This document shows positions 1 through 7,467 of a DNA stretch of 64,000 bases, in pieces (the stretch's first letter is position 1; each line of letters starts with the position of its first letter). The position numbers and the translations under genes were made by a program. This DNA is from an uncultured Hyphomicrobiales bacterium (lineage in GTDB: Bacteria > Pseudomonadota > Alphaproteobacteria > Rhizobiales > Beijerinckiaceae), in the NCBI GenBank assembly GCA_903932565.1, contig CAIZGQ010000073.1, positions 3,108-67,107 of the forward strand. Reading direction: 5' to 3'. Under the pieces are notes generated by a model. That model saw nothing but the letters and a program-made list of their open reading frames with translations, did no database searches and was not told the origin of the DNA.

Positions 1-468
1 GCGTCCACTTGGTTCGATCAATCCGAGAGTGTTGCCAAGTCCATGACCAATAACAACACAGGATTATCGCCTAAGACGCGCTGGTATGAAGGATCGCTTG
101 AAGTAACACCGCCAACCGTGTCCCAGTGCATTACCGCTGGATATTCATCTGGCGACGCCAATACTTATTGCGATAGTGTTGGCATCAATAACGGTACGAT
201 GAACGGATATATTCAGAATGCCATTGTCGCCTGGAAGAACGACCCGATGTCCGCTGCAACGCAGAAACTTATTTTCGATATTTATAAAGGAACCGTTTCA
301 GGGTATCCAACTTCTGGAAATACGCAATCAATAGCACCGTCTCAACTTACTCTTTTGCAGGCCGTGCCTATCGCTCAAGCATGGTCGCTTGTTCCGAATA
401 CAAATCTAGGCACATTCACCCCATACCAGACTTATTACGGCTTCTCGCAATTCAGTTCTGCCCCATGA
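1..468 (+). CDS. C-terminal part of a protein cut by the window edge
   Basis: The frame is open from the first base, with no stop before TGA at 466-468, so this is the last 155 residues of a longer protein. It is rich in Ser, Thr, Asn and Gly with a few Cys, like an exported or virion protein. I recognise no family. Its stop overlaps the ATG of the next gene (ATGA), so the two are translationally coupled. The gene at 63770 leaves the right edge in the same phase (77 whole codons), so the two fragments could be ends of one gene if the source is circular. Confidence 0.7.
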   Translation, partial: ASTWFDQSESVAKSMTNNNTGLSPKTRWYEGSLEVTPPTVSQCITAGYSSGDANTYCDSVGINNGTMNGYIQNAIVAWKNDPMSAATQKLIFDIYKGTVSGYPTSGNTQSIAPSQLTLLQAVPIAQAWSLVPNTNLGTFTPYQTYYGFSQFSSAP

Positions 469-1322
469 TAACCCGCCGCTCATTCATCGGCGGACTTGGG
501 GCGATGGCCTGTACTCCCGTGCAAGCCTATTTCCCGCACGGCAACGCCAGCAAGTTCATTATGAATCTGGTTTGGGAAACGTCGGCTCTATCTGCTCCGC
601 AGGGATTTAGGGACGCCGCGGTATCGGCGGCTAAAATGATTAGCAACGCATTCCCGCTTACCAACATCACGTTCAATATGCTGGTTGGATATGACGACTA
701 TAACAACGGCGCGGTGACTGGACTTGGCGTGAACTCGCAAGGCGGGGATAGTGCTGCCCTAGTTCAATTCGTTACCTACTCTAATTATAGAGCGGCGTAT
801 CTAGGTGTCGCCACCATACCGAACGCAGTCACATTCTCCAATTCTCTTACTGCTGGTACATCCATCAACGGACATAACTCAGGCTATGTCCCAAGCGGAA
901 CCTTGAAGGCTGTTGGTTTGTTGTCTGGTACGAATGGGGCGGTTGATGGCCAGGTGGGTATTGGTGCAAGCATAGGATCTGGGAATCTAGTCGGGGTGTT
1001 CCTGCACGAAATGACTCACGCGATGGGGCGCGAATCCGGCATCTTCTCCTATAACCTTGCGAGGTTTACTGCCGTAGGCACTAGGGATTGGAGCGCCGGT
1101 TCTCCGGGATATCCGACCGTGGCGACCTATTTCTCATTGGATGGTGGGACAACTCAACTGGCAGACTTCGGGACAGCGCAAGATACCAGCGATTTCAAAA
1201 ATAGCGGACAGCAGGACACCGGAGGTCTAACGGATGCCCTTGACGAATTTTATTCGGGGAGCAGCCGCCAAGTGATGACCACCGTCGATATCCAGATGAT
1301 GAATGCGCTGGGGTATCAGTAG
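465..1322 (+). CDS. Exported zinc metallopeptidase (HExxH)
   Basis: 285 residues from the ATG at 465, which overlaps the previous stop by 4 bp; an in-frame start 28 codons upstream would lie inside the previous gene. The N-terminus MITRRSFIGGLGAMA resembles a twin-arginine signal peptide. HEMTHAMGR at residues 181-189 gives the zinc ligands H181 and H185 and catalytic E182. This HExxHxxGR form is metzincin-like, but the expected third His is not visible. It probably cleaves protein at the cell surface or in the periplasm; the substrate is unknown. It is the last gene of the rightward transcription unit here. Confidence 0.75.
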   Translation: MITRRSFIGGLGAMACTPVQAYFPHGNASKFIMNLVWETSALSAPQGFRDAAVSAAKMISNAFPLTNITFNMLVGYDDYNNGAVTGLGVNSQGGDSAALVQFVTYSNYRAAYLGVATIPNAVTFSNSLTAGTSINGHNSGYVPSGTLKAVGLLSGTNGAVDGQVGIGASIGSGNLVGVFLHEMTHAMGRESGIFSYNLARFTAVGTRDWSAGSPGYPTVATYFSLDGGTTQLADFGTAQDTSDFKNSGQQDTGGLTDALDEFYSGSSRQVMTTVDIQMMNALGYQ

Positions 1323-1342
1323 ACGTATATGTGATGATTAGG

Positions 1343-1540
1343 TCATTCTCCGGGAAATGAAACGCCATCCCCGACCATTCCGCAGTCGCAACAAAATCCG
1401 GGCTGATCATAGCGAAATCGGCCAATCTCTGGCGTCTTGCGGTGGTAATATCTAAGCCAGCATCGAATACGCCGAATGCGCCATTTGATTTTCTCAAGTT
1501 TGCTTAGTCGTTGTCGTCCGGGTAAGTATGGACAAGGCAT
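1343..1540 (-). CDS. Small basic Cys-containing protein
   Basis: 65 residues, Arg-rich, with FCCDC near the C-terminus, a possible metal site. AGGAAGG precedes the ATG at good spacing. It is the distal gene of the leftward early arm and converges on the metallopeptidase gene with about 20 bp between stops. No family recognised. Confidence 0.55.
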   Translation of the reverse strand: MPCPYLPGRQRLSKLEKIKWRIRRIRCWLRYYHRKTPEIGRFRYDQPGFCCDCGMVGDGVSFPGE

Positions 1541-1582
1541 TTTTAAACCTTCCTAATCTGCTGAGATACGTCGCGAAGCATT

Positions 1583-1780
1583 CTACCTATTCACGAAAGA
1601 CGGACATCGTCTTTCTTTCTTATGCCATTTGTAGGCAGCAATGATCGCGTCTTTTGCCTCAATACGAAACGTTTCCCAATAGACGCACCCTCCGCCAACA
1701 CAATGAACGCATACGCCTCCTTCGCCATTGTGTGGACGTCCTGCCGCTTCGCAAATCGCTCGGGCTACTTCGTCAACCAT
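1583..1780 (-). CDS. Small phage protein with VARAICEA start
   Basis: 65 residues. The pattern of an N-terminal VARAICEAAGRP helix, a Cys-rich middle and a later WETFRIEAKDAIIAAY helix resembles short proteins common in early regions of rhizobial phages, which are known only as hypothetical. AGGA lies upstream of the ATG. Same strand and arm as its neighbours. Confidence 0.65.
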   Translation of the reverse strand: MVDEVARAICEAAGRPHNGEGGVCVHCVGGGCVYWETFRIEAKDAIIAAYKWHKKERRCPSFVNR

Positions 1781-1829
1781 TCTTCGTATCCTGTCTATCT
1801 GCGTGAGCTATAGTTCACAGTGCTATAGC

Positions 1830-1982
1830 TCAGTTTTGCTGTTCTTTCACGGCCTCCGCGACCGCCTCCCAATACCCTATGCCGCAGTGGATGCAGCGCA
1901 TGGTCCGCTTGTCGAAGGCGTGGCCGTTCCGGTCCCGTATGGGATAATCGACGCGGCGCACCGGTTTTGGCGTATGATCCAT
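1830..1982 (-). CDS. 50-residue CxxC protein
   Basis: ATG at 1982, TGA at 1830. The product has a basic N-terminus and a C-terminal segment MRCIHCGIGYWEAVAEA, where C-x2-C suggests half of a zinc ribbon. Residue composition is protein-like only in this frame; overlapping ORFs in other frames are Arg/His/Ser-rich shadows. Function unknown. Confidence 0.6.
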   Translation of the reverse strand: MDHTPKPVRRVDYPIRDRNGHAFDKRTMRCIHCGIGYWEAVAEAVKEQQN

Positions 1983-2021
1983 GCGTTATACTCAATCCGC
2001 GATCTGCGTATAAACGACGCG

Positions 2022-2195
2022 TTAACGAAAGCGATCTAGGCGATCCTCATCCGGGTGAAACGCCTTAACTACATGCGCCACTCCCGGCATCGCGAACGCC
2101 TTTTGCAGCGCCTCATCCTCAGTAACCGCCGATACCTCTATTTCGTCGTCCACTAGCCTCATAATGTGGACCAAGAAAGTTGTCTCCGCTCCCAT
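2022..2195 (-). CDS. 57-residue acidic small protein
   Basis: ATG at 2195 is preceded by the strong Shine-Dalgarno AGGAGGGG. The protein is acidic (DDEIEVSAVTEDEAL) with a short hydrophobic start. It is the first gene downstream of the structured element at 2230-2384, so that element may lie in its leader. No family recognised. Confidence 0.65.
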   Translation of the reverse strand: MGAETTFLVHIMRLVDDEIEVSAVTEDEALQKAFAMPGVAHVVKAFHPDEDRLDRFR

Positions 2196-2229
2196 CAACC
2201 CCTCCTATACTTGCCGTTTACGAAACCAC

Positions 2230-2384
2230 TTAGCTAGCTGAGCAACCCGGTACCCTACGACAGTTTCGGTGTCCCCGCGTCTTTCACGGGCCTATCTGGG
2301 GAGTCACCCCAGCATATCGCAAGGCTCTGTATGCTCCTGTTGCTCGGAGAACTGACTAGGTTATTTTTCCCGTCAGCTAGCTAA
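2230..2384 (-). ncRNA. Structured intergenic element (candidate ncRNA or leader)
   Basis: A perfect 12-bp inverted repeat, 2230-2241 and 2373-2384 (each with the palindromic core AGCTAGCT), encloses a second pairing GAGCAAC/GTTGCTC (2240-2246 with 2339-2345). Inside are CTGGGG/CCCCAG (2296-2301/2307-2312), AGCATA/TATGCT (2311-2316/2330-2335, partly exclusive with the former) and GACA/TGTC (2259-2262/2270-2273). This nested, multibranch arrangement resembles a structured RNA, with a possible switch between the two exclusive hairpins. Strand is assigned from the flanking leftward genes. It matches no riboswitch I know. A DNA-level role, such as an operator or origin, is equally possible. Confidence 0.4.
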
Positions 2385-2582
2385 ATGGTCGTCCTGCGGT
2401 TCCCTGCTGTTCCAGTTTCCAACCCTGACTGACGCGATCCCTGTAATCATTCGTTAATCAGTTCACGACTTCTTTAAGCATGGCTGGAGTTTCTCTCCAG
2501 TTGTTTTGCGGTGGCCTAATACATTTTCAGTACTGTCAATGATTTCAATCATGGCTTCCTTCCCATACCCGAGGTTAAGTCG

Positions 2583-2601
2583 TTACGTTGTCCAGTGGTT
2601 T
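2583..2601 (-). repeat. 19-bp repeat, copy 1
   Basis: On the minus strand this reads AAACCACTGGACAACGTAA, identical over 19 bp to 15864-15882 and similar to 14232-14244 and 15923-15936. It lies about 10 bp after the stop of the PAPS-reductase-like gene, next to a short hairpin GCGT/ACGC. The other three copies surround the 7-deazaguanine genes. Confidence 0.6.
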
Positions 2602-2610
2602 GCGCGTAAT

Positions 2611-3459
2611 TCACGCGGGTTCTTTCCATAGCGGGACGAGGGACATCTGTGATGGATCGTGCACCTCGCAACTTTCCTCACACCCGCCATTTTGGTCTAG
2701 CTCGCGAATGTCGATGAATGTTTCAAAGGGATCGCGCGCCAATTCGATTATGTCTTTGGCAGTTCGTTTGTCTCGAAAGAAAACCCGCCTGCCTTCGCCG
2801 CCGCCAGAAAGACCGTGCTTTTCTTCCATCTGCATCGCGAACTTGAAAACTTGTGGCGTTTCCTTAGCGAGCGTTAAGTGCTTACGGAGCGACTTCTTCC
2901 AGCACCATACGCAGTTGCCGCGATGCTCTGGAACTTCAAGGTCAAACGGCTGCTTATCCCAAAAGGCGAAAACGTCCGCTTTTTTGATCCTAGCATCGCA
3001 GAGCGGGTAACAGAGGCCCTGTTCGACAAAGTTCGGATTAACGCGATCCATTTCATCCGCCCGGATACCAATTGCGGTTCGGTAGCTCCCCTTCTCCCAG
3101 CCAATCGACCGTACATAGCTGTTGATCGGGTTTAGCTTTAGCTCCCTAGTGCAATGCGGATAGTTCTTGTTCGGGATTCCATATTTTTCAATCATCCGCT
3201 CAAATAGCGATGTGTCACGGGTCGCCGTCTCGAATGTTACAATCTTATGGGTGCTGCCCTTACCCTTGGGTTGGACCACGAGTTCGACCCAAACAATATC
3301 TAGTCCCCATTCGACGGCGCAGCGGTTGACAAACTCAAGCGTCCGATTGTCCTCTTGCCCCGTATTGGCAAAGACGATCTGCTTTTCCGGCAAATCCCTG
3401 AGCATGTAAGTCATCATTCCAGATGTCCTGCCGCCGCTGAAGCTGATTAGAGTCCGCAA
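2611..3459 (-). CDS. PAPS-reductase-family PP-loop protein
   Basis: 282 residues. The PP-loop SFSGGRTSG at residues 6-14 binds ATP-type nucleotides; PHCTRELK (101-108), GIRADE (131-136) and CVWCWKK (183-189) are typical of phage members of the PAPS reductase / adenine-nucleotide alpha-hydrolase superfamily. The start is TTG: AAGGA sits 7 bp upstream, and the next ATG would remove the PP-loop. Family members adenylate or reduce sulfur compounds; related proteins act in sulfur-based DNA or tRNA modification (DndC, TtcA), but the role here is unknown. The four CxxC-type Cys could bind zinc or an Fe-S cluster. Confidence 0.8.
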   Translation of the reverse strand: MRTLISFSGGRTSGMMTYMLRDLPEKQIVFANTGQEDNRTLEFVNRCAVEWGLDIVWVELVVQPKGKGSTHKIVTFETATRDTSLFERMIEKYGIPNKNYPHCTRELKLNPINSYVRSIGWEKGSYRTAIGIRADEMDRVNPNFVEQGLCYPLCDARIKKADVFAFWDKQPFDLEVPEHRGNCVWCWKKSLRKHLTLAKETPQVFKFAMQMEEKHGLSGGGEGRRVFFRDKRTAKDIIELARDPFETFIDIRELDQNGGCEESCEVHDPSQMSLVPLWKEPA

Positions 3460-3469
3460 TGATCATTCC

Positions 3470-3631
3470 TTAAGTGGTGTTTTGCTTCTCTGTCTTTCGC
3501 GCCTGTTCCTCGACCGCCGCGTGAAGTCTTCGCAAGGCTGCTTGCAAATATGCTTCGCTGCATAGCGCGTCGATAAACCACAGGCCCTCGTCCTCGGCCT
3601 GCTCGTTTACGATGGCGATCAGTTCATCCAT
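3470..3631 (-). CDS. 53-residue small phage protein
   Basis: ATG at 3631, overlapping the end of the previous leftward gene. The segment EAYLQAALRRLHAAVEEQ forms an amphipathic helix; similar short proteins occur in rhizobial phage early regions. Function unknown. Confidence 0.6.
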   Translation of the reverse strand: MDELIAIVNEQAEDEGLWFIDALCSEAYLQAALRRLHAAVEEQARKTEKQNTT

Positions 3632-3758
3632 CGGACTTTCCTATTGCGGTCATTAACTTCTTCATGTCTCCGGATCTCATGGCCTCACTGAGTAATTTAA
3701 CGATTACCTCGACGGCAATCTTGGCATCGTTCAAATGACCAAGAATTGCTCGGATCAT
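3624..3758 (-). CDS. 44-residue helical protein
   Basis: ATG at 3758, TGA at 3624-3626. It is rich in Ala, Val, Leu and Lys and predicted helical. It overlaps its downstream neighbour by 8 bp, as expected for a coupled early operon. No family recognised. Confidence 0.5.
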   Translation of the reverse strand: MIRAILGHLNDAKIAVEVIVKLLSEAMRSGDMKKLMTAIGKSDG

Positions 3759-3759
3759 G

Positions 3760-4017
3760 TTACGCGCCAGCAGGTTTTCCAAATGCGCCACAAAACCCTA
3801 CCGGATCAGTAGATCCGGGGCGATCGACACCGCGCCATGCCATGCAATCAGATGCGATGCAGCGAGCATTTACGACCTTATCTTCTCTCATCGGTGTGCG
3901 ATTGACGGCAACAGACACCCACTCTTCAGTATCCTTGCCACCTAAATCTTCAGACACCATCACGCGAGCGTGTGGGCACCACTTCTTTAGCGCTTCTTTT
4001 TCCAGCAAAATGGCCAC
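3760..4017 (-). CDS. Cys-rich small phage protein (CIASDCMAWR)
   Basis: 85 residues with CPHARVMV near the start, CIASDCMAWR in the middle and GFCGAFGKPAGA at the end; spaced Cys suggest a zinc site. The start is GTG, with GGAGGAGG upstream. The first 68 bp overlap the 3' end of the XRE gene in another frame. Similar proteins are widespread in rhizobial phages and prophages without known function. Confidence 0.65.
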   Translation of the reverse strand: MAILLEKEALKKWCPHARVMVSEDLGGKDTEEWVSVAVNRTPMREDKVVNARCIASDCMAWRGVDRPGSTDPVGFCGAFGKPAGA

Positions 4018-4291
4018 GATTTATTACCTCCTCCAGTTTGGACTGATGTGCAGCAACGTCTCGTGGCCAGTCAGGCCAGTCAGGTAAGCATCCATCTTCG
4101 ACTAAAAAATGTTCGTGGATCAGATATGCCAGCCTAGCGATGTATGGCGGCAGCAGTTTCTTTCCGCGCTCATACTCACCGATTCGATGGGAGTTATTCC
4201 GCTCGGAGCCGACGTAGCCAAGCTCCTCGGCAAACTGCGCAGTTGTCAGTCCCATGCTCTGGCGGATGTTCCTGAATTCCTTCGGCGTCAT
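3950..4291 (-). CDS. XRE-family helix-turn-helix regulator
   Basis: 113 residues. The N-terminal 60 form a Cro/C1-type HTH: MTPKEFRNIRQSMGLTTAQF, then the recognition helix region and the EYERGKK pattern. It probably binds an operator as a dimer and controls early transcription. The C-terminal part has no known domain and overlaps the next gene. The start overlaps the previous stop (TGATG). Confidence 0.8.
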   Translation of the reverse strand: MTPKEFRNIRQSMGLTTAQFAEELGYVGSERNNSHRIGEYERGKKLLPPYIARLAYLIHEHFLVEDGCLPDWPDWPRDVAAHQSKLEEVINRGHFAGKRSAKEVVPTRSRDGV

Positions 4292-4509
4292 CAGGTCGAC
4301 CTTCCAGCGACGTTTAGGGCCACTCTGGCGCGATTGTACGTTTCCACTGCCTGACCCTCGTCCCGGCCAAGAAACCGCATCAGGACTGTCGGGTGGCCCT
4401 CTATGGGATCACCCTCGATCGACAGATAGTGGCCCCCACGCTTGCGCAAATGGCGCATGATGGCACCACCCAGCGGGCCGACGATGTCCTCTTGGAGAAT
4501 GTCAGCCAT
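4291..4509 (-). CDS. Hypothetical 72-residue protein
   Basis: Mixed alpha/beta composition with HYLSIEGDPIEGHPTVLMRF, a likely beta-hairpin, and a C-terminal helix. It overlaps the gene upstream by 8 bp and is coupled to the XRE gene downstream, so it may be part of the same regulatory operon. No family recognised. Confidence 0.6.
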   Translation of the reverse strand: MADILQEDIVGPLGGAIMRHLRKRGGHYLSIEGDPIEGHPTVLMRFLGRDEGQAVETYNRARVALNVAGRST

Positions 4510-4732
4510 TTTTAAGCCTTTCCAGAACGCGATTTGCTGCCTCAGATATAGGCCTCATGCCCGGAACTGATGCGAGGATTTCAAGATCCTGATCGTGACC
4601 TGAGATGATTCCTTCCGCGGACAATAGTTCACGGAATTCCTTCTCATGAATAGCGCCGCTGCGGAAACGATCGCGAATGCGCTGCAGGCGGTCTAGGCGT
4701 AGCTGGTACATTGGGTTCAGATTTCCGGTCAT
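4502..4732 (-). CDS. Hypothetical 76-residue helical protein
   Basis: The start at 4732 is chosen because GGAGGAAG precedes it; a longer in-frame version would run back through the hairpin at 4751-4777. The product is a charged, helical protein (RLDRLQRIRDRFRSG, HEKEFRELL). Function unknown. Confidence 0.6.
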   Translation of the reverse strand: MTGNLNPMYQLRLDRLQRIRDRFRSGAIHEKEFRELLSAEGIISGHDQDLEILASVPGMRPISEAANRVLERLKNG

Positions 4733-4750
4733 GACTTCCTCCGAGAGAGA

Positions 4751-4777
4751 GGCCCCTGCCAAACTATAGCAGGGGCC
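4751..4777 (-). terminator. Hairpin downstream of the DUF932 gene
   Basis: Perfect 9-bp stem GGCCCCTGC/GCAGGGGCC with a 9-nt loop, 24 bp after the DUF932 stop on the transcribed strand. There is no T-run after it (TCTCTCTC follows), so termination may be partial or the hairpin may act as a processing or stability element between two cistrons. Confidence 0.55.
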
Positions 4778-4800
4778 CGCCGCACCTCCGATACCTCCTG

Positions 4801-5682
4801 TTACGCGGCTTCCTTCCACCCCTTGAGTTCTGCCATACGCTGGGCCAAGATCCACAGTGCCCGGTTCAGTTTGACGTCCTGATCGATGCCGTTGACCTGA
4901 CGGGTCGACACGTTGCGGCGAACATTGTTGGCGTCGACAGTAACGCCATGCAGGCCACCGCGGATCACGTTCTCTTGGATCACGTTGAAGTTGGTCCAGA
5001 GATTGTTTTCCTGATCGTCGCGGCGGCGAACCTGCAGCAACTGATCGGCTTGGATCGGCGTATTGACGTTGCCTTCCGCGTCAGCAAAGCGAACGGCGCG
5101 GGCAGCTTCAGCAAACGCCAGTTTCTCGTCACGATCGAGCTGGATCTGAGCCCAATCCTGCGGGGCAGCGAGCGCCAACTTGGAATTCTCCACCACCGAG
5201 TAGGTGCCTTCGATGACCTTGTTGACGATATCCTTGCCCGTGTGACGGACCTTGACGGTGTCGATCGTGCCCATGTGAGCAACGAGGCTGTTCATGCAGC
5301 GGATGCGCCACAAGGCAGACAGGAGCTCATACTGAGCGGTGCCGTCGTTAGCGTTCTTGAGAAGCGATTCGACCACGGTGTCGCCAACCCGGAAAGAGGT
5401 GTCGGCATCCATGCGACGAAGGCGAAGCAAGTGCTTGGTGAAGTCGGCCTTGCCGGGAACGCGGCTCTTGCCCTGCTTCACGCCAACAACCTCAAAACCT
5501 TCCTTCTTGAGGCCGCGAACGATCTCAATGGTGGGGATCGGGGCAAAACGCTCAGAGCGCGATTCGTGGGCGGTGACAGCGAACACCGACGGAGCAATCT
5601 TGAAGATCTCGTCTTCCGTCATGCCGCGACCTGCGTCGAAGCGGGCGTGATTTCCGTAGGTGGTGTTGATGCGGTCAAGCAT
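4801..5682 (-). CDS. DUF932 domain protein
   Basis: 293 residues matching the phage/plasmid DUF932 family in length and pattern (IPTIEIVRGLKKEGFEVVGVKQ, RLRRMDADTSFRVGDTVVE, ALWRIRCMNSL). The family is common on mobile elements near replication and anti-restriction genes but has no settled biochemical role. It has its own candidate promoter at 5734-5762 and a hairpin after the stop, so it may be strongly expressed as a single unit. Confidence 0.8.
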   Translation of the reverse strand: MLDRINTTYGNHARFDAGRGMTEDEIFKIAPSVFAVTAHESRSERFAPIPTIEIVRGLKKEGFEVVGVKQGKSRVPGKADFTKHLLRLRRMDADTSFRVGDTVVESLLKNANDGTAQYELLSALWRIRCMNSLVAHMGTIDTVKVRHTGKDIVNKVIEGTYSVVENSKLALAAPQDWAQIQLDRDEKLAFAEAARAVRFADAEGNVNTPIQADQLLQVRRRDDQENNLWTNFNVIQENVIRGGLHGVTVDANNVRRNVSTRQVNGIDQDVKLNRALWILAQRMAELKGWKEAA

Positions 5683-5733
5683 TGGTCTAATCCTAGTTTC
5701 TGTCAGGCCTCCATGGCCCGATCCAGTAGTTGG

Positions 5734-5762
5734 GTTCTAGCATGTGGGTTTTTGGGTGTCAA
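5734..5762 (-). promoter_or_regulatory. Sigma70-type promoter for the DUF932 gene
   Basis: On the minus strand, TTGACA (5762-5757) is followed after 17 bp by TAGAAC (5739-5734). The -35 is a full consensus match and the -10 matches 4 of 6. It lies about 50 bp before the DUF932 start. Confidence 0.55.
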
Positions 5763-5765
5763 CAT

Positions 5766-7256
5766 CTAGTTTACTTCATCCAATAACCCGTACCGACTAG
5801 ACCATTTATCAAAGGAAAACAGCACCTTTCCTACCTCCCCCGTACCCTCAAAGCGAACCTTGGAAACATAGACCGTGGTTTGAGGCACAACAGGGTCAGG
5901 ACGATCGACAACCAACCCAAGATCCGGCTTATTATTCCAGTGAGCCGAACCGTCTATGTCATACAACGAAGGCACCCTGCGAGAACCTCCGGACGCTACG
6001 TCCTTCGTGGGGTGGGCCAACACGAAAATTGCCAGATTGTATTTCCGAGACAATTTCCGCAACGATCGAATACCGCGCCCAATGTATTCCGTCATTGATT
6101 CGTCGCGGCGCTTGGCGTGTTCGATTTCATTCCAAGGATCGATGATCAACATGCGAATGCCGTAACGCAGGACGGCGTCCTCTGCTCGATCAATGATCCA
6201 GTCCAGAGAAATATCATCGTCGCTGTTTCCATCATGGTCGATGAAGATAAAATTCTCATCGATCCATCTATCGATAACCTGCATTCGATCTGGAGTATTG
6301 TGCAGCGTCTCGAGACTGCTTCGTCCAACGATCCTTCGCATCTTGTCACGCAGGAACGGCATCACCGGCATTTCAGGACTGAAAACCGCGGTCTGCCACC
6401 CATGCAACTCGGCCATGTTGATCATCAGGTGCGTCATGAAGGTTGATTTTCCCATGCCGGGAATCCCAGTGACGACTGCAACCATCGGAACAAACATCTG
6501 GCAGTGCTTGTCGAGCGTCTCCCAACCGGTGCTGTAGGTCTTGATTGCGGGCGCGTCTGGATACTGTGAAAGCGTGAATAGCCCACGGACTGGATACGGC
6601 TGGGCCGCGCTAAGAACCTCTCTGACGCGATCTGCGCCGTGCTGCATCAGGACTTCATTCAGATCCTTGCAACCGGTTGGGTAGGTCACAAACAAGCAGC
6701 GAGCGGCACTCAGCCTACGAACCAACTCCTCCGCTAGTCTCTGCCCCGGAGGATCATTATCAACAGCGATGATGAAGCGTTTGACCGGCTTAAGCCTGTC
6801 CCGGTTATTCCAGAGGAATTCATACTTCCCAACCGAATCATCCGTTGGTTCTTGGTCCTTCAGGTCGACAACCGCGGGCGGGGCTCCGTCTGGTACCGAT
6901 ACCGACAACGGCCATCCACAGTCGATTGCTGTCAGCGCATCGATCTCTCCCTCCGTGATAACCAGAGGCAACCTGCCATCCGCTAACGCAGGATCATCGA
7001 GTGCATCAGAATTCCAAAATGTTTTTCGCCCACCAGTGCGCTGCCAAAATTTCTTTTGAGGCCCACGGAATTTTTCGTTGACCGAAACTCCATGCTCGAT
7101 GAACGGAAAAACAATGATGTTTCCATCTTCGTGCGGAACTACCTCACCGTCGATAAATTTACCGGTATAGACGTTCAGGCGAGCTACTGTTTCTGCTCCT
7201 ATCCCCCGCCGCTCGAATGCTTCCGCTCCCTTTTTTCCAAGAACCAGATCCTTCAT
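5766..7256 (-). CDS. Primase-helicase: TOPRIM + DnaB-like helicase (T7 gp4 type)
   Basis: 496 residues from the ATG at 7256, which has GGGGGAG upstream; an in-frame ATG at 7307 exists but lacks this site. The TOPRIM part has EGEIDAL (102-108) and VDND (165-168). The RecA-like helicase has Walker A GIPGMGKST (264-272) and Walker B LIIDPWNE (370-377). It should unwind the fork and make primers. The zinc-binding domain that T7 gp4 carries at its N-terminus is encoded by the separate overlapping ORF at 7159-7467 in another frame. No DNA polymerase was found, so host polymerase probably extends the primers. Confidence 0.9.
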   Translation of the reverse strand: MKDLVLGKKGAEAFERRGIGAETVARLNVYTGKFIDGEVVPHEDGNIIVFPFIEHGVSVNEKFRGPQKKFWQRTGGRKTFWNSDALDDPALADGRLPLVITEGEIDALTAIDCGWPLSVSVPDGAPPAVVDLKDQEPTDDSVGKYEFLWNNRDRLKPVKRFIIAVDNDPPGQRLAEELVRRLSAARCLFVTYPTGCKDLNEVLMQHGADRVREVLSAAQPYPVRGLFTLSQYPDAPAIKTYSTGWETLDKHCQMFVPMVAVVTGIPGMGKSTFMTHLMINMAELHGWQTAVFSPEMPVMPFLRDKMRRIVGRSSLETLHNTPDRMQVIDRWIDENFIFIDHDGNSDDDISLDWIIDRAEDAVLRYGIRMLIIDPWNEIEHAKRRDESMTEYIGRGIRSLRKLSRKYNLAIFVLAHPTKDVASGGSRRVPSLYDIDGSAHWNNKPDLGLVVDRPDPVVPQTTVYVSKVRFEGTGEVGKVLFSFDKWSSRYGLLDEVN

Positions 7257-7467
7257 AGAACGCTCCCCCGTTGAATGTGCAGTTGTGACAGAAATACTGA
7301 AATCCATCTCTGTCAGATTTAACCGACAGGCACTTGCGTTTTTTGTTTGCTGGCTTCCGCGTGTGAGAACATTCGCAGCATCTGAAGGTTTTGTTTCCGG
7401 TGAATGTCCTTGGGTCGCAGCCTACCGTCGATAGTCGACGAAACAGATCATCCAGCAAATCGCTCAT
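7159..7467 (-). CDS. Primase zinc-binding domain protein
   Basis: 102 residues. C30-x2-C33 and C60-x2-C63 form a zinc ribbon like the template-recognition domain of T7 gp4-type primases. After the second CxxC the frame runs about 40 residues over the start of the primase-helicase gene as low-complexity Ser/Gly/Arg, which looks like read-through of a frame that should end or shift. A run of six A (7231-7236 on the minus strand) lies in the overlap, and a +1 shift there would fuse the two products. The start overlaps the DUF1376 stop by 4 bp. Confidence 0.7.
   Translation of the reverse strand: MSDLLDDLFRRLSTVGCDPRTFTGNKTFRCCECSHTRKPANKKRKCLSVKSDRDGFQYFCHNCTFNGGAFYEGSGSWKKGSGSIRAAGDRSRNSSSPERLYR

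Larger units (their letters stand above)
2196..2610. other. 415-bp intergenic stretch
   Basis: No gene above about 30 codons is convincing here. On the minus strand, short frames of 29 and 25 codons exist (the first after a GGAAGG at about 2550), but without recognisable content. The stretch holds the structured element 2230-2384 and the repeat 2583-2601. Confidence 0.5.

Noticed and set aside
2230..2290. tRNA-like look of the minus-strand sequence GGTTGCTCAGCTAGC
   Set aside because: Only a D-arm-like resemblance; no anticodon arm, no T-loop GTTC and no acceptor pairing were found.
4948..5769. 273-codon plus-strand frame opposite DUF932
   Set aside because: The minus-strand DUF932 product has family-like sequence, promoter and hairpin; the opposite frame has neither motif nor ribosome site and reflects G/C-rich third positions.
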